Shown here: positions 19,339 to 28,622 of the stretch, piece by piece
Position numbering within the stretch: the stretch's first letter is position 1
Layout: each line of letters opens with the position of its first letter
NCBI RefSeq assembly: GCF_016342275.1
Contig: NZ_JAEIOT010000004.1
Location: 372,001-436,000, forward strand
DNA from: Corynebacterium marambiense
GTDB lineage: Bacteria; Actinomycetota; Actinomycetes; Mycobacteriales; Mycobacteriaceae
DNA: 64,000 bases
Direction of reading: 5' to 3'
Program-made: the position numbers and the translations under genes
Notes under the pieces: model-generated
What the model was told of the DNA's origin: nothing
Database searches by the model: none
Seen by the model: only the letters and a program-made list of their open reading frames with translations

Positions 19339-21660
19339 CTATCTACGAGACGAACTCAGGAAGGAAAAGATCGCCGAGATCACACCACCGAAGATACTGA
19401 GAACCGCTAAAACCTTCATCAAACTTGAGAAAATATTCTCCGATTTTAGAGAACTCGTACCGTGGAAAGAACTCGTATCGTCTGACTGGACCGGTGGCTC
19501 CGCATCAGTCCGGTACGAACTCAAAGACCATTCACCTAGCGCGTAGTCGAAAACTCTCGCTCCATCTTCAGACATCACCTCAATATCAACACGATCGATT
19601 CCAACGTTTCCAGCCGAATCAAATACCCGAAGTTCAACCGTGTAAGAACCAGGCGTGGAATAGACATGGCTAATGTCAAAAAGATCGTCCCAGCTTTCGA
19701 ATTTTTCAACTGTGCCGTCGCCAAAATCAATTGTAGCTGACATTCCGCCCGTCACGAAGACTTTACTTAACGCACCACTCATCGGTACCGTTTCCCCGAC
19801 AGCCATAAAACCTGGAATGGAAAGAATCGCTTCCGGGCTAGATTCCAAATTCGCTGTAGCCGTAATGATCGCGTCCGCCGACTGCGCATCCTGGTATGAC
19901 ACGACTACACCACCAGTGAAATCAATGAGATCCTTAATCGAATTCGCCATATCAGGATTATTTGTTACAGCACTAATCCGAATAGGTTGCGAATTATCAC
20001 TTGCCAAATCCTCAGACCCAACCTGGATCGCTCTACTCATGCGATTTTCACCGTTGGCCGACCTATTGATTCCCAGAATTGGCGTCAAACAACTCGAATC
20101 CTTCGAATAACCACCTGGATTTCTCGGCCACTGTTCAGCGCCAAACGTGAAACTGTTTGCCGAACTGCGCGCTTTTAACGCCTCCAGAGTCAAACCGGTA
20201 CGACATTCCGGATCGTGAGCTGGTTGATCGCCTATGACCAATATGTCTCGAGTCCTCGGCACGGACCAATTCGCTTCTTGAGCCAATGCTATACCAGATA
20301 GCATATCTTCAGGAAGCTCTTCGTCACCACCATCCGCTGACAGCGCCTGGAGTCGCTCGTTGAAGATTGAAAAATCTTTAGTCAAGGGGACCACTACTCG
20401 CGCCGCTGTGCTTTCCCCATTAACATACATGGGGCTATCCCAGTCTTTATACTCAACTAATCCGATACGTGAATCGGGATTAGTCGAGAGGACTTTCTGA
20501 CCAATTTCAGCAGCATTTGCCTTAGCTTCTGCGATGTCATCCCACATGGACCCAGTCGTATCAATGACAAACATGACTTCGCGCGGTGGCCCAACCTCGA
20601 CGCTTCCTCCCGGGGTGCCACTGTTTTCATCCGATTCATCGTCTTCCCTGTAGAGCGCAGAATGAAGGGCTTCTAAAAAGCGCTTTTCGTAAGGTGCTTT
20701 GGCGGCATCTTCTTTAAAGTAATCACCATGAGCCCCGCCATTCGTCTCGACCAGATCGCGGATTCTTGGCACCGTGAAATCGCAGATTAGATCATTATCA
20801 ATACAATAATCAACGACGTTTTCATTCTTGATATTCCGAAGAAGATCTGAGCGCACTTTACTTCTTCCACGGAAGCTGTCAGCCGCCTTTTGTGCGCTTT
20901 CTCCAGCACCCTTAGATAAACCAAGCCGGTCAGCACCTTTAGCAAGTAGTACAGCCATATCTATATATTCATTGGTTTTTCTTAAAAGCGGAATTAGATC
21001 TTGAAGCATGCGAGAGCCATCATTGCGAACTACAAAGACCCCTTCGCCTGTATGCGCATCTCCAATATTATATTGGTCGTTTTTTACACGGAATGGATTG
21101 CCCATATAAGCGGATCCGTCAACATATCCAGCTTGAGTGAGACCTTTTTCTGCAGAAAGCAGCGCTATGGTGCCCTGCGAGTATCCAAGGGTTGTTACCG
21201 TCGGCTCGCAATTGTTATCTCTTTTATAGCGTGCGATTTTGTTGACCGCCGCAATCGTCCCCTTGCTGGCTGAGCTGCGGACCGTTTCACCGAAAAGTGC
21301 AGTTTCCCCAGGAACAAGTGCGCTTTTCAAATTGACCGCAATAGCAGGGTACTCATTGTCGTCAAGGGCCATAATCTCAACACCCTCTAGGTCTCCAGAA
21401 TTATCGAGTTTTTTGATAACCCTGTCAATCATGTTCCCTTGCCAGCCGCTCAGATATTCTCCGGTAGATGCTGTTCGATCATCGATTCTTCCTTCCCCAC
21501 TGCCACGAGCGATGAGCAGTATGGGCTTACTGCAGATTTGGTCAAATCGACCATCTGCCGCTTGGGCGCCGACCGTTTCCGGCGTAGCCACTACCATCGT
21601 TGAAATGATCGCACATGACCCGAAAATTGAGAGTATTTTTCGGTAGTTTCGTGTGAGCAC
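19339..21660 (-). CDS. Secreted cutinase-like/vWA/PKD protein with C-terminal membrane anchor
   Basis: 773 residues from GTG 21660, with an AGGAGAAG site before it. A signal peptide (cut near residues 33-35) is followed by a cutinase-like domain (about 40-335): ARGSGE, nucleophile S161 in GYSQG, the CIDNDLIC loop with D290, and H311 in GGAHGDYF. All triad positions are therefore filled. A von Willebrand A domain (about 360-600) has the metal site DTTGS at 367-371. A PKD-like module with DFGDGT follows (about 640-705), then a hydrophobic anchor and the tail SSSRR. Base composition is much more AT-rich than the neighbours, and the gene is the only one in an insert bounded by hrpB 3'-end copies. 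Likely a surface esterase/adhesin; the substrate is unknown. Confidence 0.88.
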   Translation of the reverse strand: MLTRNYRKILSIFGSCAIISTMVVATPETVGAQAADGRFDQICSKPILLIARGSGEGRIDDRTASTGEYLSGWQGNMIDRVIKKLDNSGDLEGVEIMALDDNEYPAIAVNLKSALVPGETALFGETVRSSASKGTIAAVNKIARYKRDNNCEPTVTTLGYSQGTIALLSAEKGLTQAGYVDGSAYMGNPFRVKNDQYNIGDAHTGEGVFVVRNDGSRMLQDLIPLLRKTNEYIDMAVLLAKGADRLGLSKGAGESAQKAADSFRGRSKVRSDLLRNIKNENVVDYCIDNDLICDFTVPRIRDLVETNGGAHGDYFKEDAAKAPYEKRFLEALHSALYREDDESDENSGTPGGSVEVGPPREVMFVIDTTGSMWDDIAEAKANAAEIGQKVLSTNPDSRIGLVEYKDWDSPMYVNGESTAARVVVPLTKDFSIFNERLQALSADGGDEELPEDMLSGIALAQEANWSVPRTRDILVIGDQPAHDPECRTGLTLEALKARSSANSFTFGAEQWPRNPGGYSKDSSCLTPILGINRSANGENRMSRAIQVGSEDLASDNSQPIRISAVTNNPDMANSIKDLIDFTGGVVVSYQDAQSADAIITATANLESSPEAILSIPGFMAVGETVPMSGALSKVFVTGGMSATIDFGDGTVEKFESWDDLFDISHVYSTPGSYTVELRVFDSAGNVGIDRVDIEVMSEDGARVFDYALGEWSLSSYRTDAEPPVQSDDTSSFHGTSSLKSENIFSSLMKVLAVLSIFGGVISAIFSFLSSSRR

Positions 21661-21858
21661 GGCTTCTCCTAACAGAAGTTAATTTTATTTCTCGCAAATA
21701 CGACACTTGTTTGTCTAACGGTAGTGGCGGATTTTCTTTTTTGCAAGTGATACTTTTTCTTCCAAGAAACCACCAATTTAGATGGTATCTAAAATAATGG
21801 CTATTCAACACAAAGAATTCGCCCACTCGCCCATAGTTCACAATCTATGCATGGAATC
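21661..21858. other. AT-rich leader region of the inserted cassette
   Basis: 198 bp between the start of the leftward cutinase-vWA gene and the right-hand hrpB repeat. No gene seen. It must contain the promoter of the surface protein. Confidence 0.6.
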
Positions 21859-21951
21859 CGCGCGGACATGCGCGGCCGCTATCCGAAACACCCGTGGCCG
21901 GAGGATCCGTGGACCGCGACCGCGACGGCGCGGACGAAGCGCCGGATGTGA
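21859..21951. repeat. hrpB 3'-end direct repeat, copy 2
   Basis: Second copy of the last 93 bp of hrpB with two C/G-to-T/A differences, in the same orientation as the gene and 2,627 bp from copy 1. No other part of hrpB is present, so this is a boundary relic and not a gene. Confidence 0.95.
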
Positions 21952-22113
21952 CGGTACGAATGGTACAGCGCCCGGGAAGCCCATCCGGGGGTGCGTACTG
22001 GTAATAACCGGATGGGGCTGATAGACCTGAAGGTGCGCCATCACCGCTGAGCTGGTGAGAGACCGCGATCCCGCAGGAGCACCCACCAGCCCGCACGATC
22101 GGAGGTACCTCCC

Positions 22114-22368
22114 ATGCAGAAGCCGACCACCCAGCTCTACATCCTGTGGGCGATCACCGTTGTGGCCGCGGTTCTCCTCGCCCTCCAATCCTTCATCTTC
22201 TTCCCGATCCCGCTCGTCGCGGCGATCGTGGCCTACCGGAAGATGCGGCGCGTCCCGGAACTCCGCACACAGTTCCTCATCGTGCTGTGGGTGAACATCG
22301 TGGTGCTCATCGCCCTCGGCGCCTACGTCGTCATCACCTTCCCGATGGGCAACCCCGCCGCCGCCTGA
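22114..22368 (+). CDS. Small membrane protein
   Basis: 84 residues with a perfect GGAGG site before ATG. Two or three hydrophobic segments are seen (YILWAITVVAAVLLALQSFIFF, a short second segment IPLVAAIVAY, and FLIVLWVNIVVLIALGAYVVITF), separated by a basic loop (RKMRRVPELR). Its 3' end overlaps the converging PAP2 gene by 35 bp. Function unknown. Confidence 0.8.
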   Translation: MQKPTTQLYILWAITVVAAVLLALQSFIFFPIPLVAAIVAYRKMRRVPELRTQFLIVLWVNIVVLIALGAYVVITFPMGNPAAA

Positions 22369-22882
22369 TCACGTCCACTCCCCCGACCACACCGAGCGAC
22401 ACCACCGCCACGGCGACACCGGCGGTGGTGTCGCTCAACCAGTGCACCCCCAGAATCAGCCGACTCGCCGCCACGACCACGGTCACGGTGACCGCGACGA
22501 ACACAGCGGCCCACCGCCCGACACGGCGCAGCACCGGCCAGAACACCAGCACGAGGGCTCCGGTGAGGACCGCCGCACCCGTCACGTGTCCCGACGGGAA
22601 CGCCGCCGTGGGCTCCACCGCGAGCCGCCACTCCACCGGCGGCCGGGCCCTCCCCACCACGGGTTTGAGCAGATGGGTCACCACCTGGGCGAGGACGACC
22701 GCGCACCAGAACCGCACGGCGGTGGCCCGCCCGAACCGGCGAAGGAACAGCACCGCGAGGACCGTAGCGAACACCAGGACATGCCAGGGCCGGAACGCCT
22801 CCGCAAGAACCTCACTAACCGCCACCATCCACGGTGCGCGGTGGGCGACGAGCCACTCCCCGAACGCGACGTCGGGAACCAT
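22334..22882 (-). CDS. PAP2 superfamily phosphatase
   Basis: 182 residues with all three acid-phosphatase motifs: KPVVGRARP, PSGH and SRLILGVHWLSD, within about five membrane segments. Family members dephosphorylate undecaprenyl pyrophosphate or phosphatidic/phosphoglycolipid substrates on the outer face of the membrane. The ATG overlaps the stop of the TSUP gene (TGATG), implying coupled translation. The long open frame upstream is the shadow of the TSUP gene. Confidence 0.93.
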   Translation of the reverse strand: MVPDVAFGEWLVAHRAPWMVAVSEVLAEAFRPWHVLVFATVLAVLFLRRFGRATAVRFWCAVVLAQVVTHLLKPVVGRARPPVEWRLAVEPTAAFPSGHVTGAAVLTGALVLVFWPVLRRVGRWAAVFVAVTVTVVVAASRLILGVHWLSDTTAGVAVAVVSLGVVGGVDVIRRRRGCPSGR

Positions 22883-23658
22883 CAGCCACCGAGGATCTGG
22901 GTGTACGTCAGATAGCTCGACATCACGATGACCATGCACAGCAGCGCCGCACGGATGAACCCCGTACCACCGCGCACCACCGTGCGGGCACCGATCTGCG
23001 CACCCGCGATGTTCGCCACCGCGAGCACCAGGCCGAGGATCCACCAGATGTGACCGCCCACAGCGAACACGACGAGCGCCCCGACGTTCGTCGCCGTGTT
23101 GACGACCTTCGCCAGGGCGGCGGACGTGAGGAAGTTCTGGCTCAGCACACCCGTGAACACCATGATGAGGAACATGCCGGTGCCCGGCCCGAAGATGCCG
23201 TCGTAGCCGGCGATCAGCGCCACGGCACCGACCGCGATCAGACGCCGTACGCCTTTCGGCGCCTCGCGTGCGATACCGGTGCCGAAGCTCGGGCGGAGCA
23301 CCACGAACACACCCGCCGCGACCATCAGCACGATCACGATCGGCCGCATGAGGGACTTGTCGATCGCACTCGCCGCGAGCGCACCGCCCGCGGAGCACAC
23401 GGCGGCCACCGGCACGAACCGGATCACCAGGGACCGGTCCACACCGACCTTCCGGCACAGTGCGAACGCCGCCGACGCCGTCCCCGACACCGCCGCCAAC
23501 TTGTTCGACGCCAGCGCCGTCACCGGGGCCAGCCCGGGGGCCACGGCGAGGATCAGCGGTATCAGGATCAACCCGCCACCACCGATCACCGCGTCGATCC
23601 AGCCGGCGACACCCGCGCCCGCGATCAGGATGAGCCACGCGGGCAGGGCGAGATCCAT
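22882..23658 (-). CDS. TSUP (TauE/SafE) family transporter
   Basis: 258 residues from ATG 23658 (MDLALPAWLILIAGAG), about eight membrane segments. The family motif GWIDAVIGGGGLILIPLIL and its internal repeat GYDGIFGPGTGMFLIMVF are both present. These carriers move sulfite, sulfonates, sulfoacetate or related anions. An ATG 45 bp further upstream is in frame but has no better site. Confidence 0.92.
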   Translation of the reverse strand: MDLALPAWLILIAGAGVAGWIDAVIGGGGLILIPLILAVAPGLAPVTALASNKLAAVSGTASAAFALCRKVGVDRSLVIRFVPVAAVCSAGGALAASAIDKSLMRPIVIVLMVAAGVFVVLRPSFGTGIAREAPKGVRRLIAVGAVALIAGYDGIFGPGTGMFLIMVFTGVLSQNFLTSAALAKVVNTATNVGALVVFAVGGHIWWILGLVLAVANIAGAQIGARTVVRGGTGFIRAALLCMVIVMSSYLTYTQILGG

Positions 23659-23805
23659 GGTCACCAGCTTTCTCAAGGGATCCGGAAAGGTGACTGCGGT
23701 CACCCATCAGGGCTGGATGTCAAATGTACCCGGATCCAATCCGTACGGTTCAACGATGGGCACAATGGACGGTGGAAACCCGATGACCGGCGGAGAGGAG
23801 AGCCC

Positions 23806-24867
23806 GTGCACGCCCCGCGCATCGACCGCCGGTGGCTTGCCGTCGTACCGTCGACGCTGATCCTCGGGTGGGTGTTCACCCGCATCGGGCTGCCCGCGGG
23901 CTGGGTGATCGCCTCGATCCTCGTCGCCGCCACAGCAGCCGTCGCCACCGGCCGCAGCATCACTCTCTCCGGCCGCGCGTCCCGGGCAGCCCGCGCGGTG
24001 ATCGCCATCCTCGCCGCGGCACCGCTCACGGCCACGCCCGCTACCCAACTGGTGAATTATCTCATCCCCGGGCTCGTCGTGTCCGCCGCGACCATCGGGA
24101 TCGGTGTCACCGGCGGTCTGCTCCTGCACCACGCGCACCGGGAGATCAGCCGCTCGACGGGTGTGCTCTCCATGCTCGCCGGTGGCGCCTCCGTCATGCC
24201 GTTCCTCGCCCGGGACATGGGCGCCGACTACCGCTACGTCACCCTCACCCAGTACCTCCGACTGCTGGCCGTGATGCTCTCCCTGCCGCTCGCGGCGATG
24301 CTCATCGGCTTCGACACCCACCCCACCGCCGACACGGCCACAGACTTCTCCTGGATCGGCCTGCTCGTCCTCCTCATCATCATGGCTGTGGGGCAGCCCG
24401 TGGGGACCCGGCTGCACATACCCGCACCATCGATACTCGGGCCGATGCTGCTCACCGTCCTCGCCCACACGCTTCTCGACGACCGGCTCACCCTCACCCT
24501 CCCCGGAGCCGTCACCGCAGTCGCGTTCATGGCAATCGGCTGGATGGCCGGCGGGGCACTATCCGTCCCAGCGCTGAAATCCTTCGCCCGGACCCTGCCC
24601 GCCACACTGCTGTTCATCACCGCCCTCATCGCCGGCTGCGCCGCCACCGCTCTACTGCTGACCTGGTGGCTCGACATCCCCTACCTCGACGCGTACCTCG
24701 CGACCAGCCCCGGCGGACTCGAGACCGTCCTCATCATCGCCGACGAGGCCGACTCCGGGCCCGTCGTCGCCGCGGTCCAGATCATCCGACTGATCGGCGT
24801 ACTGATCCTCGCAAGCTGGATGCCACAGGTACTACACCGGATCGCACGCGTCCGCCACCGGGACTGA
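23806..24867 (+). CDS. AbrB family membrane protein (PF05145 type)
   Basis: 353 residues from GTG 23806 behind GGAGAGGAG. About ten membrane segments are arranged as two repeats: the first has GLPAGWVIASILVAATAAV, and the second has HIPAPSILGPMLLTVLAHTL and ATSPGGLETVLIIADEADSGPVVAAVQIIRL. The family is named after E. coli AbrB, linked to aidB regulation, but its biochemical role is unclear. The 3' part of the gene is duplicated at 34492-35074. Foreign sequence begins 44 bp after its stop. Confidence 0.9.
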   Translation: MHAPRIDRRWLAVVPSTLILGWVFTRIGLPAGWVIASILVAATAAVATGRSITLSGRASRAARAVIAILAAAPLTATPATQLVNYLIPGLVVSAATIGIGVTGGLLLHHAHREISRSTGVLSMLAGGASVMPFLARDMGADYRYVTLTQYLRLLAVMLSLPLAAMLIGFDTHPTADTATDFSWIGLLVLLIIMAVGQPVGTRLHIPAPSILGPMLLTVLAHTLLDDRLTLTLPGAVTAVAFMAIGWMAGGALSVPALKSFARTLPATLLFITALIAGCAATALLLTWWLDIPYLDAYLATSPGGLETVLIIADEADSGPVVAAVQIIRLIGVLILASWMPQVLHRIARVRHRD

Positions 24868-24911
24868 ACAGGCTGGACGATAGGCCAGCACCGTATGACC
24901 GCCACTGGCCG
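24212..24911. repeat. AbrB-family 3' segment, copy 1 of a long direct repeat
   Basis: This 700-bp stretch (the 3' half of the gene plus 44 bp downstream) recurs at 34492-35074. There, 117 bp between two TGGC tetramers (24266 and 24383) are missing. Identity stops at 24911, where IS relics begin. Confidence 0.95.
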
Positions 24912-25430
24912 AAACAACAGCCTGGCAGTTCTGCCGGACGAACCGGTGGTGGTCGGTGTTCGCGAAACTCTGCCGTGGGAAGCACAAATCTCCTCGGGCT
25001 GCCGGTCCATGATGATTTCATTCGGTGTCGTTCACCGCCGACGTGCCGAACCGGGTGTTGCTCAGGGACGTCTTCGGCCACCGGACTGCTTGAGGCACGA
25101 CTCATCTTTATGCGGTCAAGGACGTATTCTCGGGGTTGGATCGTGGACTACCGGATGACTCGCGGGTGGAAGACCTGGCTCGCAGCCGCCGCCTTCGACA
25201 AAGCCATCACCAGGCATCGTGTCGAGGGGCATGGTCGGCGCCACCGAGGACAACGCCGCCATGGAGCGCTTGTTCGGACTGTTGCAGAACACCGTCTTCA
25301 ACTGGTGCCGGTGTGCCACCCGTGATGAGTTGCGGATCCCAGTTGTCGCATGGATTGAACAGACCTACCACCGCGGAGCAGAGACAGAAACGGCTCAGAC
25401 AGTTGACCCCATCCAGTGAGACAATCATGG
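24912..25430 (+). pseudogene. IS3-family transposase (OrfB) relic
   Basis: Pieces of an integrase-core transposase appear in changing frames: a VYAVKDVFSGWIVDYRMT-like segment near 25110-25160, then GATEDNAAMERLFGLLQ with the catalytic E, and the end DELRIPVVAWIEQTYHR. Several frame breaks and no complete ends mean it cannot be active. It adjoins the right end of the AbrB-family gene. Confidence 0.75.
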
Positions 25431-25607
25431 CGACCGCAGCCAACCAGGCTGGACAACCACTGTCACCCGTTTCTGCGGCAGACACCCTCACTAATTGTCG
25501 TCAACGAACCTTGAAAATGGTCACCTTTCGAAGGGAGAAATGATGGGGTTAAAGGTGCGGGCAGGTGAAAAGAATCGTGTTACATTCGCTCCAGGAGGAG
25601 GAAAAGC

Positions 25608-26289
25608 ATGATTAGCTCTAAAGTTTCAAAAATTATCGTTTTTCTGGCCACTTGTGTGCCTGGGCGCATGTAGCGCTTCCCATAATCGAGAGCCTTCTTC
25701 GGAGTCTTCTTCTGGAACACCGCTTCCCCCTAGTCCATCTGTAGGGAGGGAATCGTCCGCTTTGAGTCAAGAAAGCGCTTCTCAAGTTCCCCCAGAGGAG
25801 GCCGTGGGGTCAGGAATAACGGTTGTCGATCCATCTTCCGGAAGAAGTTGTGATTCCACTGCTCAAAACCCACTTTCTGAAGTGGATTCTTTGCCGATTG
25901 TTTCTTCCGGCGGGCAGCAATTTTCCTTCACCATCACCGAGGATCACTTCGATCCGTGCGCACCTCTAAGTTGGGCCGTTCTTGCAGGTGGTGTTGGGAC
26001 AGGTAATTCTCAGCGTCAAGGAGTGGTATTTTTCCGGGCGGGGAGAACAATCGCCGACCCAGCTCCCTTGATGGAAGAGAAAGTTATTGGAGTAACCCCA
26101 CTCGGCACCGACTCGGTCAAGGTTTCTTATGGGGTTCTTGATGGTCCACGAGCCGCCGGACACTCTCTTCCCGGGTCTGCAGTGTTCACCCTAACCCCGG
26201 AGGGCTCTCTATTGATTTCCGAAAACACGCTTCCTTCCACTGCCGATGAAGCTGGACTCCAGTTGGACGTCCGTAATCTAAATCTATAG
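25608..26289 (+). pseudogene. Putative lipoprotein with a frameshift in its signal peptide
   Basis: A strong GGAGGAGG site precedes ATG 25608. The frame MISSKVSKIIVFLATC runs into a stop after 21 codons. One base out of frame, the sequence continues as VCLGACSAS, a typical lipobox, and then 200 residues to 26289. The simplest reading is one lipoprotein gene with a one-base shift near 25650-25658. The mature part is Ser/Pro-rich, then a folded domain of unknown type. AT-rich. If GTG 25654 were the start, there would be no signal peptide. Confidence 0.65.
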
Positions 26290-26479
26290 GACTCACGCGG
26301 CGAGGCCCGGTCGACACAAGTAAAGGTTGTATCAACCGAGCCTCCTTCAGGATGACCTGCTATCGACGGAATTTGAGCACCCCACGATCCGACCCGAGTA
26401 GACATCCCTTGATTACACAGAGGCAGAGCTTGAGCACCCGAGACCTCCACCGCCACAAGTAACCTTGCAGCGGCCAGCT

Positions 26480-26810
26480 CAATAACCTGTGACAGATATC
26501 CCGCCGACCCGACACTAAACCTCGTCGCCTTACTCAAGCAGCCGGATCCACTTGCGCGCTTCGCACAACCAGACCACTTCGGCAAACCTGTCCGGACTTA
26601 GCGCCCCTCGCCGAGGTCGGCACGACGCATCCATCTCCACGGCATCATCAGGTGAACACCAAAGTCTTTTGCACTCTGCTCGATCACCACTCCCGGCTCG
26701 CGGTTCCTCGTCACGCGCACAACATCGCCACAGAAACTCACTCGGGGAGGACTGAGACCCAGCAACATCCTCCCAGTCTCACCCCACGAGCAAGCCAGAC
26801 CAGATGCCAC
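26480..26810 (-). pseudogene. IS3-type OrfA relic
   Basis: The minus strand reads GDVVRVTRNREPGVVIEQSAKDFGVH, which matches the helix-turn-helix of IS3-family OrfA (compare FRDDVVRVAVARDPGVTLVQVATDFGIH at 28266). A decayed leucine-zipper segment ending AGYLSQ follows in another frame. No intact OrfB is beside it. Confidence 0.65.
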
Positions 26811-26833
26811 CTACCCGAGCAGCAAACCCACCC

Positions 26834-27055
26834 ATGGGGTACACAGACAAACAACTCGAAGCACTCGCAGCCACCTACAACAACGGCGATCCCGTGGAAA
26901 ACCTCGACCCCACAAGCGGCACCCCAGGCGCATACGCATGGGCCCTCGACATCATCGACAACCCAGAAGCCCAAGCACGCCGCGAAAACCACACCATCCT
27001 CGAAATCATCCGCGAAGCACGCAACCGCTACCTCGAAGAAGAACAAGACGCCTAA
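26834..27055 (+). CDS. Small acidic hypothetical protein
   Basis: 73 residues from ATG 26834; ATG 26804 is also possible. The sequence (MGYTDKQLEALAATYNNGDP..., C-terminal helix ILEIIREARNRYLEEEQDA) has natural composition and a charged helical end. No domain recognised and no clear ribosome site. It lies between an IS relic and a secreted-protein gene. Confidence 0.5.
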   Translation: MGYTDKQLEALAATYNNGDPVENLDPTSGTPGAYAWALDIIDNPEAQARRENHTILEIIREARNRYLEEEQDA

Positions 27056-27255
27056 CAGCAAAATTAGGCACACCTACCCACCACAAAGGGGCGAAATGGA
27101 TTTTCTTTCATCATCCTTGACGATGTGGCGTAGCACACTCACAGTAGTGGCAAGTCACGGACATTGTCCACCACCTCTGGAAACCAAGCGCCACACGGCA
27201 GATCGGTTCACCGACCGGGACAGAAACAGTCCCCCAAGCACCATCAGGAGAATAA

Positions 27256-27810
27256 ATGAAGAAAACAGCCATCATATCTGCAGCAGCCATCATCGTAACC
27301 ACAATGACTGCTCCCCTGGCAAGCTCCTCTACGGCTGTAGTGCACGAAAATCAGACAACTAACTTCATTGAAGACAGTAGGGGTGCCAACAAGGACAAGT
27401 TTGACGGAAATACCTTCACCTTCACTTTCGATGAACCAGTAAAGGATGAAAACGGATTTTCCGAAAGATATTTCAATTCGGGTTCCTGTTCAGGAACCTT
27501 TGCAGACCCCCGTCTGGAAGCCGATGGGCTCATCGGATATGGACTCAGTGTGTCATGCTCTGGCACCGGATTTCTTCCACTAAGTGCACAGATCACACTC
27601 CAAGAAGAGCATTTAGGCACTTGGTATGAAGATGTTGATTCCCCAGGAATCGTTCCCCTTACAGAAGGTGGCTACGGCTTCGTCAGAGGTGAAGCCTACT
27701 GTAACCATGACAATTCAGGACATGACTACAGGGTCAAGGCCGTCATTTATGCGGGCAATCACACCGGTCGCGGACGCTCAAGGGAAGTTCACTTGCCGTG
27801 CAATCTATAA
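27256..27810 (+). CDS. Secreted protein of unknown function
   Basis: 184 residues with an AGGAG site 6 bases before ATG. A clear signal peptide (MKKTAIISAAAIIVTTMTAPLASSSTA) is followed by a beta-rich mature part with four cysteines, two of them in GSCSGTFAD and SVSCSGTG, which suggests disulfide bonds outside the cell. AT-rich compared with the backbone. Its end overlaps the converging next gene by 6 bp. No family recognised. Confidence 0.75.
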   Translation: MKKTAIISAAAIIVTTMTAPLASSSTAVVHENQTTNFIEDSRGANKDKFDGNTFTFTFDEPVKDENGFSERYFNSGSCSGTFADPRLEADGLIGYGLSVSCSGTGFLPLSAQITLQEEHLGTWYEDVDSPGIVPLTEGGYGFVRGEAYCNHDNSGHDYRVKAVIYAGNHTGRGRSREVHLPCNL

Positions 27811-28113
27811 CCCCCGCGTGGGGCTCAAGATCCACTCACAGAGGTCAGCACACGCTCTTTCATATCCCCCGGAATAGCTCTCATCTAGCTGAGACTTCAC
27901 TTTCCTAAAGAGGGCTTGAACCATTTTCTCCAATTTTTCCTCCGGATAAGCATTAGGAAGCTCATGGAGTGGGACGTTGAGAGAAACCGGAGGATCAGCA
28001 TGAGTCCAGTAAGACCTCATATCATCAGAAAAGATAAGCAAATCAGTGCCCATAAGGTGAGACTGCAAAACAACATTACCAAAAATAAGTGTTGGCATAT
28101 TCTTTTGAATCAT
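27805..28113 (-). CDS. Hypothetical protein
   Basis: 102 residues. AAAGGA stands before the ATG. The sequence is well mixed, with no signal peptide, and a central acidic/aromatic part (DDMRSYWTHADPPVSLNVPLHELPNAYPEEKLEKMVQALF). I recognise no domain. It is convergent with the secreted protein gene and divergent from the IS3 element. Confidence 0.6.
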   Translation of the reverse strand: MIQKNMPTLIFGNVVLQSHLMGTDLLIFSDDMRSYWTHADPPVSLNVPLHELPNAYPEEKLEKMVQALFRKVKSQLDESYSGGYERACADLCEWILSPTRGL

Positions 28114-28265
28114 TAAGAGTCCTTTACCTATGAGTATCGATGAGGTTACGCCCCAAGCCTACAGCTCACCCACCATCCCAATAGGTCACAGACGAAGTTG
28201 TGTGTGCTTGCACTGTCCGCCACCGAACAACCCACGCCCAACCCCGGGGTCTGCTGCGCGAATAG

Positions 28266-28622
28266 GTGACAACTAGTTTGGCTGGTCTTGGTGCTAGCTG
28301 GAAGGGAGTTGTTGGGCCTAAGCGATATCCGAAAGAGTTCCGCGATGACGTGGTGCGTGTTGCTGTGGCGCGTGATCCGGGTGTGACGTTGGTTCAGGTG
28401 GCCACGGATTTCGGGATTCATGTAGCCACGTTGGATACGTGGCTACATCAAGAACGCCAAGGGGCCGGGGAACAAGAAGGTGTGTGCCGCTCAGAGTCAC
28501 AGGAATTACGTGATTTGCGGCGTCGGAACCGGCCGCTGGAGCAAGAAAACGAGGTGTTGCGGCGGGCGGCAGCGTATTTGTCGCAGGTAAATCTACCGGG
28601 AAAAGGTACTTCCCGCTCGTGA
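28266..28622 (+). CDS. IS3-family transposase OrfA
   Basis: 118 residues. The N-terminal helix-turn-helix and C-terminal leucine zipper of OrfA, with the standard ending AAAYLSQVNLPGK, are present. In IS3 elements OrfA is normally fused to OrfB by -1 frameshifting at this point. Here the downstream OrfB is degenerate, so this protein would be unable to act. Confidence 0.8.
   Translation: MTTSLAGLGASWKGVVGPKRYPKEFRDDVVRVAVARDPGVTLVQVATDFGIHVATLDTWLHQERQGAGEQEGVCRSESQELRDLRRRNRPLEQENEVLRRAAAYLSQVNLPGKGTSRS

Noticed and set aside
21952..22113. tRNA or other RNA gene as the integration target
   Set aside because: No cloverleaf or acceptor-stem pattern found; the duplicated target is the hrpB 3' end itself. 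I found no tRNA or rRNA gene in the window.
22834..23805. Long upstream extension of the AbrB-family frame (to 22834)
   Set aside because: Arg/His-rich translation without homology, antisense to the TSUP gene; GTG 23806 with a good ribosome site is the start.
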